A stretch of DNA of 64,000 bases. Source: Linyphia triangularis (taxonomy: Eukaryota > Arthropoda > Arachnida > Araneae > Linyphiidae). Where the stretch lies: assembly GCA_963978545.1 (NCBI GenBank), contig OZ021724.1, positions 30,510,933-30,574,932 on the forward strand. The letters are read 5' to 3'. The notes beneath the pieces are model-generated. The model was given only the letters and a program-made list of their open reading frames with translations, had not been told where the DNA came from and made no database searches. A program made the translations under genes and the position numbers. Shown here one piece after another: positions 1-13,829 of this stretch (position 1 is its first letter; the number at the start of each line of letters is the position of its first letter).

Positions 1-1098
1 TTAGTGATTCTTAAAATTTGTGTCTGGAATAAAACACAGGAAATGTACGAAAACGCTTACTTTTCTGAAGGGGGGGGGGGGGGGGAAATGACAACGACAT
101 GCATTTGAACTTCAAAAAAGTATTTAAAAGAGAACAAATTTCTTGACCTCCTAAGAATTTAAAGCTTTGTAAGAGCTTTACTCTACCTTGAGTTTTCAAA
201 TACTGTCAATTATTATACTAACTGTATTTGCGGTTTTTAATTGTTGGTGTTATTGTCATTATCATTTGTCTTACGATTATGGGTAAATGGATTACTAAAG
301 ATGCACGATAAGGGGTTCAAGTCGCATGAATAGAATATAAAATGCTACATTTACAAATTAAGTTGTTTATAATTTAGTTTATTGCTTTGTAAAGGCTTCC
401 ATATGATTTGAATAGAAAAAAATCTAAAACATTTTGAAAGTTAGACTTGATAGCTCTGGTATTTCATCAAAATTAACACTCGTTTTAATTTTAAACCTTA
501 TTATATGAAGTAAATATAATTATATAGCACTTTGCTACAATGCGAAATAAAATTCCATTAACTTTTTCTACTGACACAATCATGAAAATTGTTGCAGTAA
601 TAAATTATCATACTTCATGCCCTTTCTTTATTTTCAAATCCTCTTTTTAATTTATGAGTAAGAAAATTTATCAAATTTGTAAAATAGGAGTCTGCCAGCA
701 CTAATGTGTCACAAAATTTGCATACAACTTTAAATTTAAGATACTTCACACAGTCTAACAAGTAATTACCTTCGTGATAAAAGAACATTCTGGGATGACA
801 CTTTATGATAATGTCAGAAAATAACTTAGTTTTGACGATAAAACTTTATCAGTGAAGTATTGATTTTTATAATTATGCATTGTTATAGTTGCAAATGTTT
901 TACTTTGTCCATAAAAATGTTCAAAAACCATATCAGTAATTGCGAAATTCGAATAAACTTGGCATCAAGATCAATAATAGAATGTTTTAAATAAAAATTT
1001 TGATGTAGCTGTAAACATTTCAAGATTTAGTAATTGTCTTATTCTCAACTTTTTGATAATATAAATTATTTAATATTGTACGCTTTGGAATAATATTG

Positions 1099-1245
<147 letters not shown>

Positions 1246-3472
1246 CACTCTTCTGCATATATTTGAAAAGGCATTTTCTAATCTTACTTTGTTATTGATT
1301 GTCAGTTCGCTTTTACATCCTGCAAACCTTTAAATATTTCAATATCTTTTTATTTACTATGACACACTTACCAATGAAACAAACTCTACCAATCTGTCGA
1401 TGTTTAAAAATATCAAAGAGTAAAGAGTTTCTTCGAAATTACTATTTAGTGAGACATGAAAAACCTTGTTGTGGAAAGTAGGCTATTCTGATTTATTGGG
1501 AAAAATATTCTACAAATTGGAAGACTCATTTATTATAAATTAGAGATATAAAACAGATTTTTTTAAAAAAAATTTGTTTGTTAGAGAAGGGATCAAGTCA
1601 TTTTTCATGTATTCTTTATCCATATAATGTTCCTATAATTTCTTCGTTTCTTGGATTTATTATGCCTTTCTGTAGTGGTGTTTCTATTTCATGTCTATGT
1701 AAAAAAAGTGTTTTCAAAACAAGCATATCTGATTAGACATTAGGCCGGCAGTCATTTTCTTAAGACAAAGGTACGTTTCTTAAACAAAACACTATAAATT
1801 TTTTTAAGGTTTTAAGACAAAGTTTCAGTTCCAATCTTAATCTGCTAAGTTAAGTTGTTTATATTACCTTAGGTTGTAAATCCTGATTATTAAATGTTAA
1901 GTTTCCATTACTAAATTATGGAGTCAGATATCTCATTTAAATCGATGCCGCATATTAAAACTTTCAAAATGGAGTGGTTGGAACTGATTTTGATACGACT
2001 CAAAGTCGCAACTGATTTCCGTCAAGATATTAAAACTTTTTTTTTCATTCGAAGACTCGATTCCAAAGTCATTAAGTGGGCAATAATGGTACTAATTTGT
2101 TGAATCAACAATTATCAGATGTAACACTTTCCTACTCTTAAACAAAGATATAATAACCGATGTGTTTTGTTGATAAATTTGATAATTTGTTACTTATTAT
2201 ATTTAAATCAATTATCTGAGACATGGATTTTATATCGATGATTTTGTAATGTTAAACAGAATATATATTTTTTTTACATTGAAAGCATTAAATAGTAAGA
2301 AACTTTTTAGTATGATTTCTCGAAATTGTAAGAAATTATACAGCAATCTGAAGACCTACAGAAAAAATATTCATTATTTAACAAACAACATATCTGACTG
2401 GGGAAATATTGACATTATTTTTATGTAATCCCACAAAAGAAGGATTAAGGTTAAATTTAAAAAATAAATAAAATCTCGTATTATTATTGTATAATAATGC
2501 CATACCTACTCTTAAGGTAAATTTATCTCCTCCTTATCCATAGCTCATTAATATAGATACATTTAACTATCGATACAAAAACAAAAGAACTTAAATAAAA
2601 AACAGTAAAAAATGAGCCGAGAGATCCTGATGAGGTTTAATTTATTTTTCTTCATTTCCATTTTGTTTTTGTTTTTGTATCACTAGTTAAATTTATTTAC
2701 ATTTATGATTTTGTTCTTGTATTTATGTGGCTTTAGCCCTGTTTTCAGAGGTTTAGAATTTATTTCGTACTCAATAAATCAGGATTTTTTTCCATTCCAT
2801 TTTTATTTCTACAGCTCCTTTGTTTTGTGTTCAAAAGTATACAACACAAAAAACAACTAGACGTTGTAATAAAAACCTGCCAAGAAATATGGTCAGCCAG
2901 TAAAAGTTAAGAAAACTAATGGTTTCGGCCAAGCGCCCGCCTTTAATTTCTTATGGATACTTATACTCTATGAACTAAAATGAGAACATTAGGAGGAACC
3001 TCCATTGGCAATCAGAACTTGACAGGCTAGAGTTATCTTGAAATAATCATATTTAACATAATTGAGCTACTTTTTACCTATTGCACCGAATTGATATTAT
3101 TTGATAAAAACTCTATCCAGCCAAGTACTGATTGCGTATGTTTTTTCCCCTCAATAATACCAATTTTGCTCATAGTGTACAAAATTTCAAAGAAATTAAA
3201 CGGTGCCGCTAAGCGGCAACCTTTAGATTTTATAATTTTTTTGACTCACCATTTTACTTGTTTTTTTTTTTTTTAGAAAGTTCTGTTGCTTTTTGAAAGA
3301 TATCAATTCGTTTTGTTGTGTTTGTTATATTCGAAATGAGTAAGATACAATCGATAGATGTTATGGCATGAATAGTGTGAATCGTAGATCTAAAAGTAAA
3401 ATGGCGTCAGAGACAACAGCGTTAGATTGACATATGATTCTTTGTATTGAGAGCAATGATAAATATCATGAT
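1246..3472. other. AT-rich DNA, no gene seen
   Basis: No supported exon. There is one perfect hairpin (TGCCGCT-A-AGCGGCA, 3204-3218), too isolated to interpret. Confidence 0.6.
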
Positions 3473-3486
3473 GCTATTTTGTAGAG

Positions 3487-3672
3487 TTGGTTGGTTGGTT
3501 GTATTCAGATTATCTGGAGCCGTCAGCAACACGAGGGCTATAATGCGCAGAAAACTTTCGTCATTAGACAGGCCAACATACATTCACAAACACCCATGCC
3601 TAACACGGGACTCGAACCCGCAACCTCGCGGTCTAGAAGCCAGCATGCTAACCACTATACCGTTTGGTCGGC
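3487..3672 (-). mobile_element. tRNA-derived SINE, family 1, copy A
   Basis: On the minus strand it starts GCCGACCAAACGG and has box A (TAGTGGTTAGC) and box B (GGTTCGAGTCC, plus 3608-3618). A body of about 110 bp and a CCAACCAA tail follow. A 14-bp target-site duplication, GCTATTTTGTAGAG, flanks it (3473-3486 and 3673-3686). Both short frames over it are shadows. Confidence 0.9.
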
Positions 3673-4527
3673 GCTATTTTGTAGAGAGATTTAGGTTTGC
3701 AATCAAAATCCGGTTTGTTTCTTTCAAGTGGAAATCTTCCTTACCATAACAAGAGAAAGTGTTTATTCATAATTCAAAATATGTATCTGAGTGAAAAAAC
3801 ATGTATATAGGTACTAAAAAAAAAGTAGTAATAAAAGCTGAAAATGATGTACTAAAAATAAGTACTTGCTTTACATATGAAATAATTGAGGATTACCAGC
3901 TTTACATATGAATAGATATAAAAAATGTTTTTGTAAAAAAACTTTCAAGTTTGAAATATATATATTTTTCATTTTGAGAACAATTCAAGCGATCTTCGGT
4001 ATCTTCGGTGGAGCATTCGTGCTAGCAGCTAGTGATCAGAAGATACTTTGATGTGTTAAAGCATTGTTTAAAAATGAAAGTTGTTGTTTGACTCAAAATT
4101 CAAGCACTTGTTTTCAAAGATTTGACAAGCATGAAGTTTAACTAAAAAAATAAATAATTTTTATACATTTCTAATCATACTGTTTTTGTAGTTCAACTTA
4201 AAGTATCAAAGTTACTTCTTTAAAATGAGCAAAGGAAGAATATTTGAAATCCGTTGACTCGTTTTAATCAACCATTACCCTCGCTAAAATTCCAAACTTC
4301 TGAAATTCTTAAAATTTCAACTTCTGCTGAGAAAAATAAAGAAATAAAGAAGATTCCTTCAATTTTTGAAGGAATTTTCTTGCTAAATTCCTTTTTTCAA
4401 TATTTGCAATTAAGTTTGTTATTTTTGGTCTACTCATTCTGGGTAACACGATGGCAAAAAATCACGGTTCTAGCTATAGTAGAAGTAGAGGTGTAAGGGT
4501 TCGTAAACCGTATTAAGTGCTGTCAAC

Positions 4528-4592
4528 TTAATATACACTTGCATGTCCGTCTGCTTTGGCATCGGACTTGGCGGCGAAATACTGCCGCGTTT
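4528..4592 (-). CDS. Candidate short coding exon, product not recognised
   Basis: Minus strand: a strong acceptor (GTTTTTGGTTTTCAG, AG at 4594-4593) opens a G+C-rich block in AT-rich DNA. All three frames are open for about 18 codons. The most coding-like frame, by G/C third positions, skips 2 nt and reads TRQYFAAKSDAKADGHASVY to a TAA at 4530-4528, as a terminal exon would. The phase-0 frame (KRGSISPPSPMPKQTDMQ) could be a 54-nt internal exon ending at CAA|GTGTAT. Neither frame fits the GA phase left by the 37219 neuroligin exon well. I do not recognise the peptide. It may belong to neuroligin through an unseen exon, or to another minus-strand gene. Confidence 0.4.
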
Positions 4593-5560
4593 CTGAAAAC
4601 CAAAAACTTTATAATCCGGTATCCCTCTCTTAAATACTGTCCCACCACTTACGACAGAGATAAGGATATTTTATAAGTAATGATTAAATCATTTTCAAAC
4701 ATAGAGCCTTCAATTGTGATTGTTCATCCATCCATGTTAAATTTCCGTTAAGAATCGATTCTTCACAAGTTAATCTCTAGAAGATTTTGAATCTGAGGAT
4801 CTGATTATTGGACTTTGAAATTAAGATTTGAAATGGAATCATGGTAAATTCTTCCGTAAGAATTATTTCTTGAAAACCATTAAATTGTCCTTTGATGACT
4901 GTTGATTTCGTTTATCATGTAATGAACGTATTGCTTCTGATACTGAAAGCATAAATGTATCTTGATTTGGAGAGCTTAAGACTCAAAACAAAATTGGTTT
5001 TCTCAATGAGAAGTACCTCTTTACAACTATTCTTAAGAGAACTACAGTCTAAATCTTAACTTAAGCATTATGTGAGTTATCAATAAAATAATAATACTTT
5101 GCTGTTAAAACACATTCTGACAACCACTTTTTCTTCAAAAGATGCAAACTAAAAATAAAATAATTATTGTCTAATTTTTCTTTAAAGTCAAATTACTGAT
5201 TAGTAATCAAAATAGCATTTTCAAAAATAGCCATTCGACCCATATATAGTAATAAGCTAAACCTTATATTACATTTCTACAAATTGGAAAATTAATGTAA
5301 CATGAATTGCTTAACCAGCCTCAAATTAACGTAGAATTAATTAATAAAGTAACCAGAATATATAAAGTTAAGGCTAAGTTATCATCTTAATTTATTTTTA
5401 TGAAACATTGCATTTAAGGCATTTATAAATACATCATATATGAAATGAAATCACATTTTCTGGAGTATTATGGAACACAAAAAGTTACTAGTTCTATTAT
5501 GGCATCTACTTAGATTGCCGTTTTTGATACAAAGGTCTTTCTTATTTAGAAATCGCACAC

Positions 5561-6712
5561 GGGAAATTATCTGGCTGATGCACGGGACATTTTGCTCTCT
5601 TTTTTTACACTCCTAAACAAATTAGAATAACAAAATAATGATGAATATACTAGTTATGTTTATGTTTCTGATAATTTTAGTTGGTTGCAAAGTTATATAG
5701 AAAAATTATTGCTTAAACTTGGTCAATATGCATTTCTAGGCAGCTAACGCAAGCGACACTAAGAAACGAAAGAAAATTACTCTCAAGATAAAAGTTCAAA
5801 TGTTCTCTGAATTTATAAGCACTGAAATTACGAAATTAATGGGTACATTTCAGTAAATGTTATTAATACTATATCTATTAAATGTTTTGCAAAAAGCTTA
5901 TTTTTGTGGATTTGATGAACAAAAACGTGAACTGACGGACGGGACATTTGAAACTGATGCACGAGAGATTTTGTAAGCGATGCATGAGAGATACTATTTT
6001 TGTGAGTGGGAAACAGTGATATTTTTATAGTTACAATTTTTGTATATTTTGTTAGACAAATTATACATACTTTACACAATTTGTTACTCAAAGTAGGTAT
6101 AACTTTGGAACATTTTGCTCGATAGGTTTGTTATTGGGCGATTCTCAGGCTGATATACGGGACATTTTATGTTATTTTTTCTACGCTTAAAAAAAATTAA
6201 AGTAACAAAAATATGATGAATTTATTAGTTATGTTTTAGTTTTATATAATTTTTGTTGGTGGTAAAGTTACATAGAATCAGTCAAATGTGCATTTATAAG
6301 CAACCGACGCACAGGACACAGAGAAACAAAAGAAAATTACGCTCAAGACATAAGTTTACATTTTCTCTGAATTTATAAGGACTAAAATTATGAAATACAT
6401 AGGTACATTTGGGTAAATGTTAATAATAATATATCTATCAAAATTTTTGCAAAAAGAATATTTTGTGGATTTAAAAAACAAAAACGTGAAACTACTCCTG
6501 GGATATTCGGAAACCGACGCACGGGACATACTATTTCTGGAGTGGAAAACGGTGATATTTTTATCGTTGCAATTGCTGTATGTTTTTCTTAAACAAATTA
6601 TACATATTTTATACAACTTGTTACTCAAAGTGGTCGCAATTTTGGAAGATATATTTGCTATTTTTATCCAGAGAAGGTGTCTTTCTGGTGCATAGTAAAT
6701 TGTGCTTTAAAA
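5561..6712 (+). repeat. Decayed tandem repeat, period about 575 bp
   Basis: Copy 1 is 5561-6135 and copy 2 is 6136-6712. They share GGCTGAT..ACGGGACATTTT, ATGATGAAT.TA.TAGTTATG, GAAAATTAC.CTCAAGA and ACAAATTATACATA. The minus-strand frames beginning MSNKL in both copies are a by-product. The motif ACGGGACAT recurs at 5582, 5939, 6157, 6521, 7794 and 7960. Confidence 0.85.
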
Positions 6713-6880
6713 AAAATTAAATTACCAATGGAATTTTTAATAATACAAACTTACGAAGGCACGTTAAAATTGTTGTATATATTAATTTGTTATCCCTTTA
6801 ATGAACAGAGTGGTGTATGTATTTTTACAAACAACCTCATTTCTCGATAACAAAGAAATGCTTAAAATTTAAGAATTAAT

Positions 6881-6881
<1 letters not shown>

Positions 6882-6939
<58 letters not shown>

Positions 6940-6940
6940 T
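6882..6940. repeat. (AAT)n
   Basis: About 19 perfect trinucleotide units. The poly-Leu frame on the minus strand is an artefact. Confidence 0.97.
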
Positions 6941-7017
6941 TGTTAATCATTTTGAAATGAAGAGTATTTTTAAAAATTAATTTCAAGTTAGAATGGGCAT
7001 TGCACAACTTTACTTGT

Positions 7018-7608
7018 TCAAACACCTTTTCATAACATCTGCCACTTTTGCACCCGTAGTTTTCTTTCTCCACTGATTTAGAGACAGCTAATTCGCTGAT
7101 TTAAAGACTTCATAATGTTTGGAAAAGCGGGAAAATCAAAAAACAAAACAAAAATTAAACGTGTCTTTAAACATGCATTTGTCTTATTCAAAGAAAGAAA
7201 ACTCACAGGTCAAGGTTTTTTTCTACATCTTGCAAACTTCGGTCAAATAATGCTATACTCTTAAATCACATACCTGCTGACCATTGCTATGACTTGAGAT
7301 TTTTTTTCCTTGAATCAAACACCTTTTCATAACATCTGCCACTTTTGCACCCGTAGTTTTCTTTCTCCACTGATTTAGAGACAGCTAATTCGCTGATTTA
7401 AAGACTTCATAATGTTTGGAAAAGCGGGAAAATCAAAAATTACACGTGTCTTTAAAGATGCATTTGTCTTATTCAAAGAAAGAAAACTCACAGGTCCAAG
7501 GTTTTTTTCTACATCTTGCAAACTTCGGTCAAATAATGCCATACTCTTAAATCACATACCTGCTGATCATTGCTATGATTTGAGATTTTTTTTTCTTGAA
7601 CTAAACAA
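7018..7608 (+). repeat. Tandem duplication, period about 297 bp
   Basis: The second copy starts at 7315 with the same TCAAACACCTTTTCATAACA. The units are about 95% alike, and the first has an extra AACAAAACAAAA stretch. No coding potential is convincing. Confidence 0.93.
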
Positions 7609-8730
7609 TTTGCAAATTTATTACGATTCAAAATCTTTTTAGAATGAAACGTTATGCCATAATAAAATCAACTCAGTTTGCTTTCAAGGGAAATGCTTTC
7701 ATTGACGTAAATATCGAATTTTACAATAATTGTTATCAAAATAATTGTGCACTTAAAAATCTTACTTTTACGCATTTGTTTATAAAGTGTCTCACGGGAC
7801 ATATGTGTTTTCTAAAATAACAGTTTAAATTATTTTTGTATTGTTTCAAAAATATGCACAGCACTTTGCGATTGAATTTTAAAAGAAAAACTAAAGTTTT
7901 GGAAAAATTGAAATTTAAAATCTGTTTTTATTAAAAAAAGTCATCTTTCATTCTGACGTACGGGACATGTGCAAGGACTTGAACTTTCAACTTAGTTTCA
8001 TAACTTTTTCTACTTAGAATGTAATATTATTAGACTTTTGTATTTCTACTTATTATAATGACTACATTAAGTACAATTTTTATTGTTTTTCTTGAATTTG
8101 TTCCTTTAAAAGTCGCCAATTCGTTTTACTCTGTTTTACATAATTTAAAGTAATTGAAATGAGTGAATTTTCTTTGTTAAAGTGTCTTACAATTTTTTTT
8201 ATTGCTCTTTTATGATACTTTGGACATCTGACTTAGTAGCAATTCCTTGCTTTTACATTCCTTTGAGTTTTTTTTTTCGGTTTAGTGGTTCCAGTTTTCA
8301 GAGAATTGCCCACTTGATGTTTTATTCTATATCTTAATAACTAAGTTTGGAACAAAATTTAGTTTAAGAAAATGAAGAAAAAAAAGAAAAAAAAGAGAAA
8401 AGAATCATGATTGATATAATAGATGTAATCTTCCAATCTCAAAAGAATCTATATTTTAGATGCGACATGTCGATTTTCATACACAAATGAAAGGAATGAA
8501 AATATCGATTGAATTATGATGTTCCATCTTCATCACCTTAAAATACGGTTGCTCATTTTTGCAATAAAGTCTTAATTCGCGCAGAAAGGATTTTTTTTTC
8601 ATTTCCTTTTAAGATTATTTAGAAGAAAACTGTCTCCAATATAAAAGTAACTTCTTGCAGAGAATGTAATACAAAAGAATCCCCTCCTTTCTAAATATGT
8701 CGATAACAAGGGGTCGATCGCGTTCGTTTG

Positions 8731-8878
8731 TTATTTTTGTTTCATTTCCTTTCGAACAATTTCGTATAATTTTGAGGAATCGTCTGCTTCAATGTATCGA
8801 TTTTGATCCTGAGTGCTGTAATCGTAATCGGCTGAATACCGAGGAGAGTTGAAGAGAATGGAAGAATGGTCGAACTCT
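8731..8878 (-). CDS. Candidate terminal coding exon (possibly neuroligin 3' end)
   Basis: A minus-strand frame is open from 9033 to the TAA at 8733-8731. The best acceptor inside it is TTTCCCTTATATAG (AG at 8880-8879), giving 1 nt + 48 codons + stop. That phase fits the GA left by the 37219 exon, making Glu at the junction. The peptide is polar and acidic (SPRYSADYDYSTQDQNRYIE at residues 11-30) and ends VRKEMKQK, with no PDZ-binding C terminus. The intron would be 28,340 bp. Against this, no standard AATAAA was seen just downstream, and neuroligin tails usually end in a PDZ ligand. It could be the exon of another gene, or the frame could start further upstream. A decayed copy lies at about 44 kb. 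Confidence 0.35.
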
Positions 8879-9870
8879 CTATATAAGGGAAACTTTAAAG
8901 AAAGAGTGTTTGAGGCGAGTGAGTTAGGACTCACTTTTTTTATTATCTTCCGAAGGGATGTGGTGGGATTTTCGGTCTTTGGCTGCTTTACGGTGGAATT
9001 GTCTAGATAAGAGATTTCTTTTGGGAATAGCAAAGTGCATTTTCATCAACTTCATTTTGGTTGGAAGGGTCTATAAATTTATAATAGGCGGCGAAGAAAA
9101 ATTGGTGTGAATAAAAGTTGTTTCTTATCTGTAAGCATACTTTTTTCTTTTCATGCGAAATATGCTTTCATGTAGTAATTCTACTGTTTCCATTTAACTT
9201 TAATTTTTTTTTAATGAATGAATTATTTTTTTAGTGCAATGATGTTCTTGTGGAGGGATGAAAAATTGTGTGCATCAAGAAATTAGAATTTTAGAATTTT
9301 ACACGTATAGTGATATTTTATACATATACTGTATAAAATTGTTTAATATTACTGTATTTTCTGTTTTTTTATTTATCGCATTAATTTTCCATAACTATAC
9401 AATGTTTGAATAATTCAGCAAGAATATACATTTAAAATATTTCAGCAAGAATTATACGTTATTTTTTGTTTCAGATGTAAAGACTACACAATAAAATAGT
9501 TTTAATTTTATAGCTAAGACCCTTGGTTTGCATTTTTAAGTATTATTTTTATTTTTCCAATTTTATAAGATATGCAATATTAATATTACAATTTAATAAA
9601 TGGCTTTAAATACAAGTTTATGAAATAACAAACTCATTATAATTGACTATTGATCGTTAGTTGAAAAAAAAATTATCAAGCAAAGTCCCTGATTGTGATA
9701 TACTTCACGATAATTTCTTTCGTCAATAATACATTTGATAACTAATACAGTATCAACTAATGTTAAGACCTGTCAGTAAACTTAACTGTGACTTACCGAC
9801 TTAAAATTTACTACTCTCAGACATGAAGTCACTGTTAGATCTACTTATAAGTGTAGGCAGTGTATATATA

Positions 9871-10088
9871 CAGGGTTTCCACAAATTTGTCGGGCAATGG
9901 AGTTCAAATACATCTGAATAACTCTTAATAACTAGGCCTTATAAACCATTCTTTTTCTTTAATTAATTTATATTCACCATGCCATTCTATATGCAAAAAA
10001 ATTAAAAAAATTGTTTATTATGCCTTGTTATTAAGAGTTATACAGATCTACTTGAACTCCATTGTCCAACTAATTTGTGATAACCCTG
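9871..10088. mobile_element. Foldback MITE, Tc1/mariner-like
   Basis: A 218-bp near-palindrome. The left end CAGGGTTTCCACAAATTTGT and beyond mirrors the right end ACTAATTTGTGATAACCCTG over about 65 bp per arm, including GGAGTTCAA and ACTCTTAATAAC. It is flanked by TA on both sides (9869-9870, 10089-10090), as Tc1/mariner insertion requires. It encodes no transposase. Confidence 0.88.
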
Positions 10089-11100
10089 TATTTCAATCTC
10101 AAACGTCTATGTTTATTCCAGGTAAATCCACAGCTAAGAATGACATAAAATATTGCAAGGTAAATAGATGTCTGCTGGTGCACTGGATTTTTTTCCATGA
10201 GAAACACGAGCATACTTCGGTGACTGTCAAACCTTGCAGGTTAATTGATAATGTTCCTTCAGGAACATGAGATAATCGATTACATGCTGCCAAGACATTT
10301 TCATCGATATTGATTACATATCATTATGCAGGTTGACGGGGTCTGGTAATTTATGGACCCTCGTAGTGCAGGGTACCCTTAACAGAAACACATTCTCCTA
10401 TTCGAATGCAATAATTTCGTAACTTGATAGAAAAATAACTAAAAAAATATGAAAGTTATTATTCAGAATGGGTATTTTGAACATTATTCACAAAATATAT
10501 CAATTAACTATGATGATAGAACTACATGCATGCTAACAAAAGGTTAATGGTAAAAGGGAGATAATATACAGAGCAAGTTAAAAGTTGCACGGATTAAAAA
10601 TATTGTGTAAAAAGTATTACGCTGATTAATATACAATTTTTGGAAATTTTGAGGTATTCATTCGTTAAATTTTTGTATGATCAATAATAACCTTCTTTCT
10701 AGCTTCTTGATAAGTCGACAATCCAGTTATTGCTACTATTTGAGTAGGAAAAAGTTTTAAAATCTGGAATACAAATGCTATACATGTTATGTTTCGATAT
10801 CTGGATTAAAGACTTAAAATTTTCTGAGTTACAAAGAAGGAACATAAGGTTAATAAGATAATTGGTGATCATTAAAAACCTAGAGAATGCCTTACATTTC
10901 CAAAAAAATCGTTATTGGCATAATAATATCATGTTATGCAGGAAAAATCTCAATATAAATTATTCTAAAAATAACAAGGATATTTTGTACCTATACACAA
11001 ATAATTACTTTGAAGTAGTTAGATAAAACTGGAATTTAGTAATTGAATTTACTGTTTTTTTTTCTCAGGTGAATTTTAAATTAAAATATTTAATAAATAT

Positions 11101-11351
<251 letters not shown>

Positions 11352-12399
11352 AGCTACTTCAGAATTAATTAGATTAGAAAGCACAGGAAATTTTAAAAAC
11401 ACATTAGAGAAAAAAATGCATTATAAAAAGTATATTCCAAACCCTACTGGAATCTGCATGTGTTCTGAAGTTGAGATTATTCTAAGTAAAAGTCGATGGA
11501 TTTAATTAAATGTTTCTAAAAACCAATTTACTTCATTCCAGGCATTTTTCTGATATAAAATTTCTCCACCCCCTTAAAAAAAACTGCCCCGTTTTTTGAC
11601 ATACTTGTTTACAATTTTTTATGTTGTCTTTAATTAAAAAGTCCTGATTTAAACTTGGACAAATTGTTACTCTTCTTAAGAAACATTCATATTTTTACTT
11701 TTATGAATTGAATATATCCAAGATATGGTTAAATTATGAATCAGAGATACTTAACAAAGAGCATAGAAAAATAGTCAACTTTCTTCTATTTCTTAAAAAA
11801 AAAGTTACTTTTCTTTACGTCTAACTTATAAAATAATTGATTAATAAAAGTGTTTCATTTTTTATTTTTGAATCATTTTTAGAAAGAACGAAGTTACAAG
11901 AAAAAAAAAAAAAAGAAAAAAAAAAAAAATGAAAAATATAGTATATTTGCATCTATTGGAAAGTCTGAAATAAAATTTCTAAATCTAAGTGAATGTGAAA
12001 TATAGTTTCTTTCTATATTTAAATCCAATTTCAAACTTTCAAGAGTCGCATGCAAAGTACATTTTCAAAATTCGCCTTGGGATTTAAAACGAGTTTTCCA
12101 TTGCGTCACACTTTATTCTTGTACTTCCTCTAAACTAAAAGCTGTATTAAAAATAAAGCCACGTATAATAATATCAAACTTGTTACATTTTTGTTACATT
12201 ATAAATTTTTTAGTTTTTTTAACGCAATGTTTTAGTTCATAATTTGCGCTTATTACAAATTATGTTGGCAATTTAAAATTTTGATTATATTTGTTGTGAA
12301 TTGATAGATTGTAAAATTGTAAAACATGAACGAGACATTACGCTGTTAAAAAAAATTCCATTTGGAATTTTTTAAATTGTGTTTCCAAAATTATGCTTT

Positions 12400-12437
<38 letters not shown>

Positions 12438-13281
12438 TAAAAAAAAAAAAAATAGTACTTATGTCTACTTCTTCAATGTATCTTTTATTAAAAGACAAGT
12501 TAATTTTACAATTTAAAAGTTCTTTTTCAATTGACCTTTACTTTCTACTATACTAATGAAATATTGAAAGGCTTTAAGCTTTATCAATATAAAAAAAAAT
12601 TAAGAAATATAAAATTACACGCATTAAAAAATAAACTGTGTAATAAAACTAGTTATTGAGATTGATGTGTTGTTGAGATGATTAAGTATAAAAGAGTTAC
12701 CATTATTCTGCATTGTTTTAAGAAAACTCAGTAATAAAATAGCTAAACGGGGATTTAGGAAGTTCTTTAGATAAGTATACTTATCATAAGAATTTTATAT
12801 CTTTTAACTTTTGATTGGTATTCCTATTTGTAAACTGATAACTGTAAAAAAGTAAACCGATGAAATTTCTGCATAAACATTTGTTATGTGTAGTATTAAA
12901 TTTCATCTTATATCTCGAGATATTTGAAACGTAGATTGTGATGATTGGTTGGTTTGAAAGAATGGATCTAATGGGTACATTATGATTCATGAACTCTATT
13001 GACTTATTTACCAAATTTGAAAATAGTCGCAATATGTGGTCTGGAGTTATATTGTTTACAGACATTTTTCCTGATTTTTTTTTTTTAAATACAGTTTTTT
13101 TTTCAGGATTTCCGACCTCCACATACACAAACTATGACTATGACTTCTTTATTCAAATGCATTTATTCCTATATATTATATATTGGGCAATTGAAAATAA
13201 AATAATAAAAAACAATTAATATCTTATTTCATTATCAAAAATTAAGTATAAGCAATTTACATTTGAATTTCCATACAACAA

Positions 13282-13285
<4 letters not shown>

Positions 13286-13312
<27 letters not shown>
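13286..13312. repeat. Poly-A runs near 11.9-13.7 kb
   Basis: A run of about 27 A here. Similar runs occur near 11902, 12404, 13689 and 13724. Their density suggests many truncated retroposed tails or slippage. Confidence 0.85.
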
Positions 13313-13315
<3 letters not shown>

Positions 13316-13829
13316 CTTTTAAATTTTATTTAATTTTCAGCAAAATATTTTAACTGTGTTAACGTTTTTATAATGTCATGTAATTATCATGTAATTTATT
13401 TTTATTCTTAATCAGCTAAATTTTAGCTAATCTGAGGAAGATACGAACAAAGATACTTAAAATTACTTTACGTGGAAACATCTAATATTAAGACAATTAG
13501 TAATTGTTGAAGTGAATTAAAAGAAGCAGGCACCATACAAATTTATATGCATTGCCAATGGTTGGAAATAAATCTTTTAAGTCTTCAACCATCTCTTCGT
13601 GTCAAATAAACTAATTTAAAAATTCTTTCGATTTTGGAAGTGTTATTAAAAACATTAATACCATGACAAAGAGCACGACTAGATAAAGAGAGAAAAAAAA
13701 AAAAAAAATAGCTGAAAGACAGAAAAAAAAAAAAAAAAAAAATTTACACGACACGAAATTTTGTAAAAGAAAACCGTTTTAGAAACTCGCCTTTCACTTT
13801 TTTTTTTAAACGGGTTATCTTTGAAGAAG

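Noticed and set aside
3447..3749. 100-codon plus-strand frame
   Set aside because: Lies over the complement of a tRNA-derived SINE; not a gene.
5828..6628. Two similar minus-strand frames beginning MSNKL
   Set aside because: Explained by the 575-bp tandem repeat; no coding pattern of substitutions is evident.
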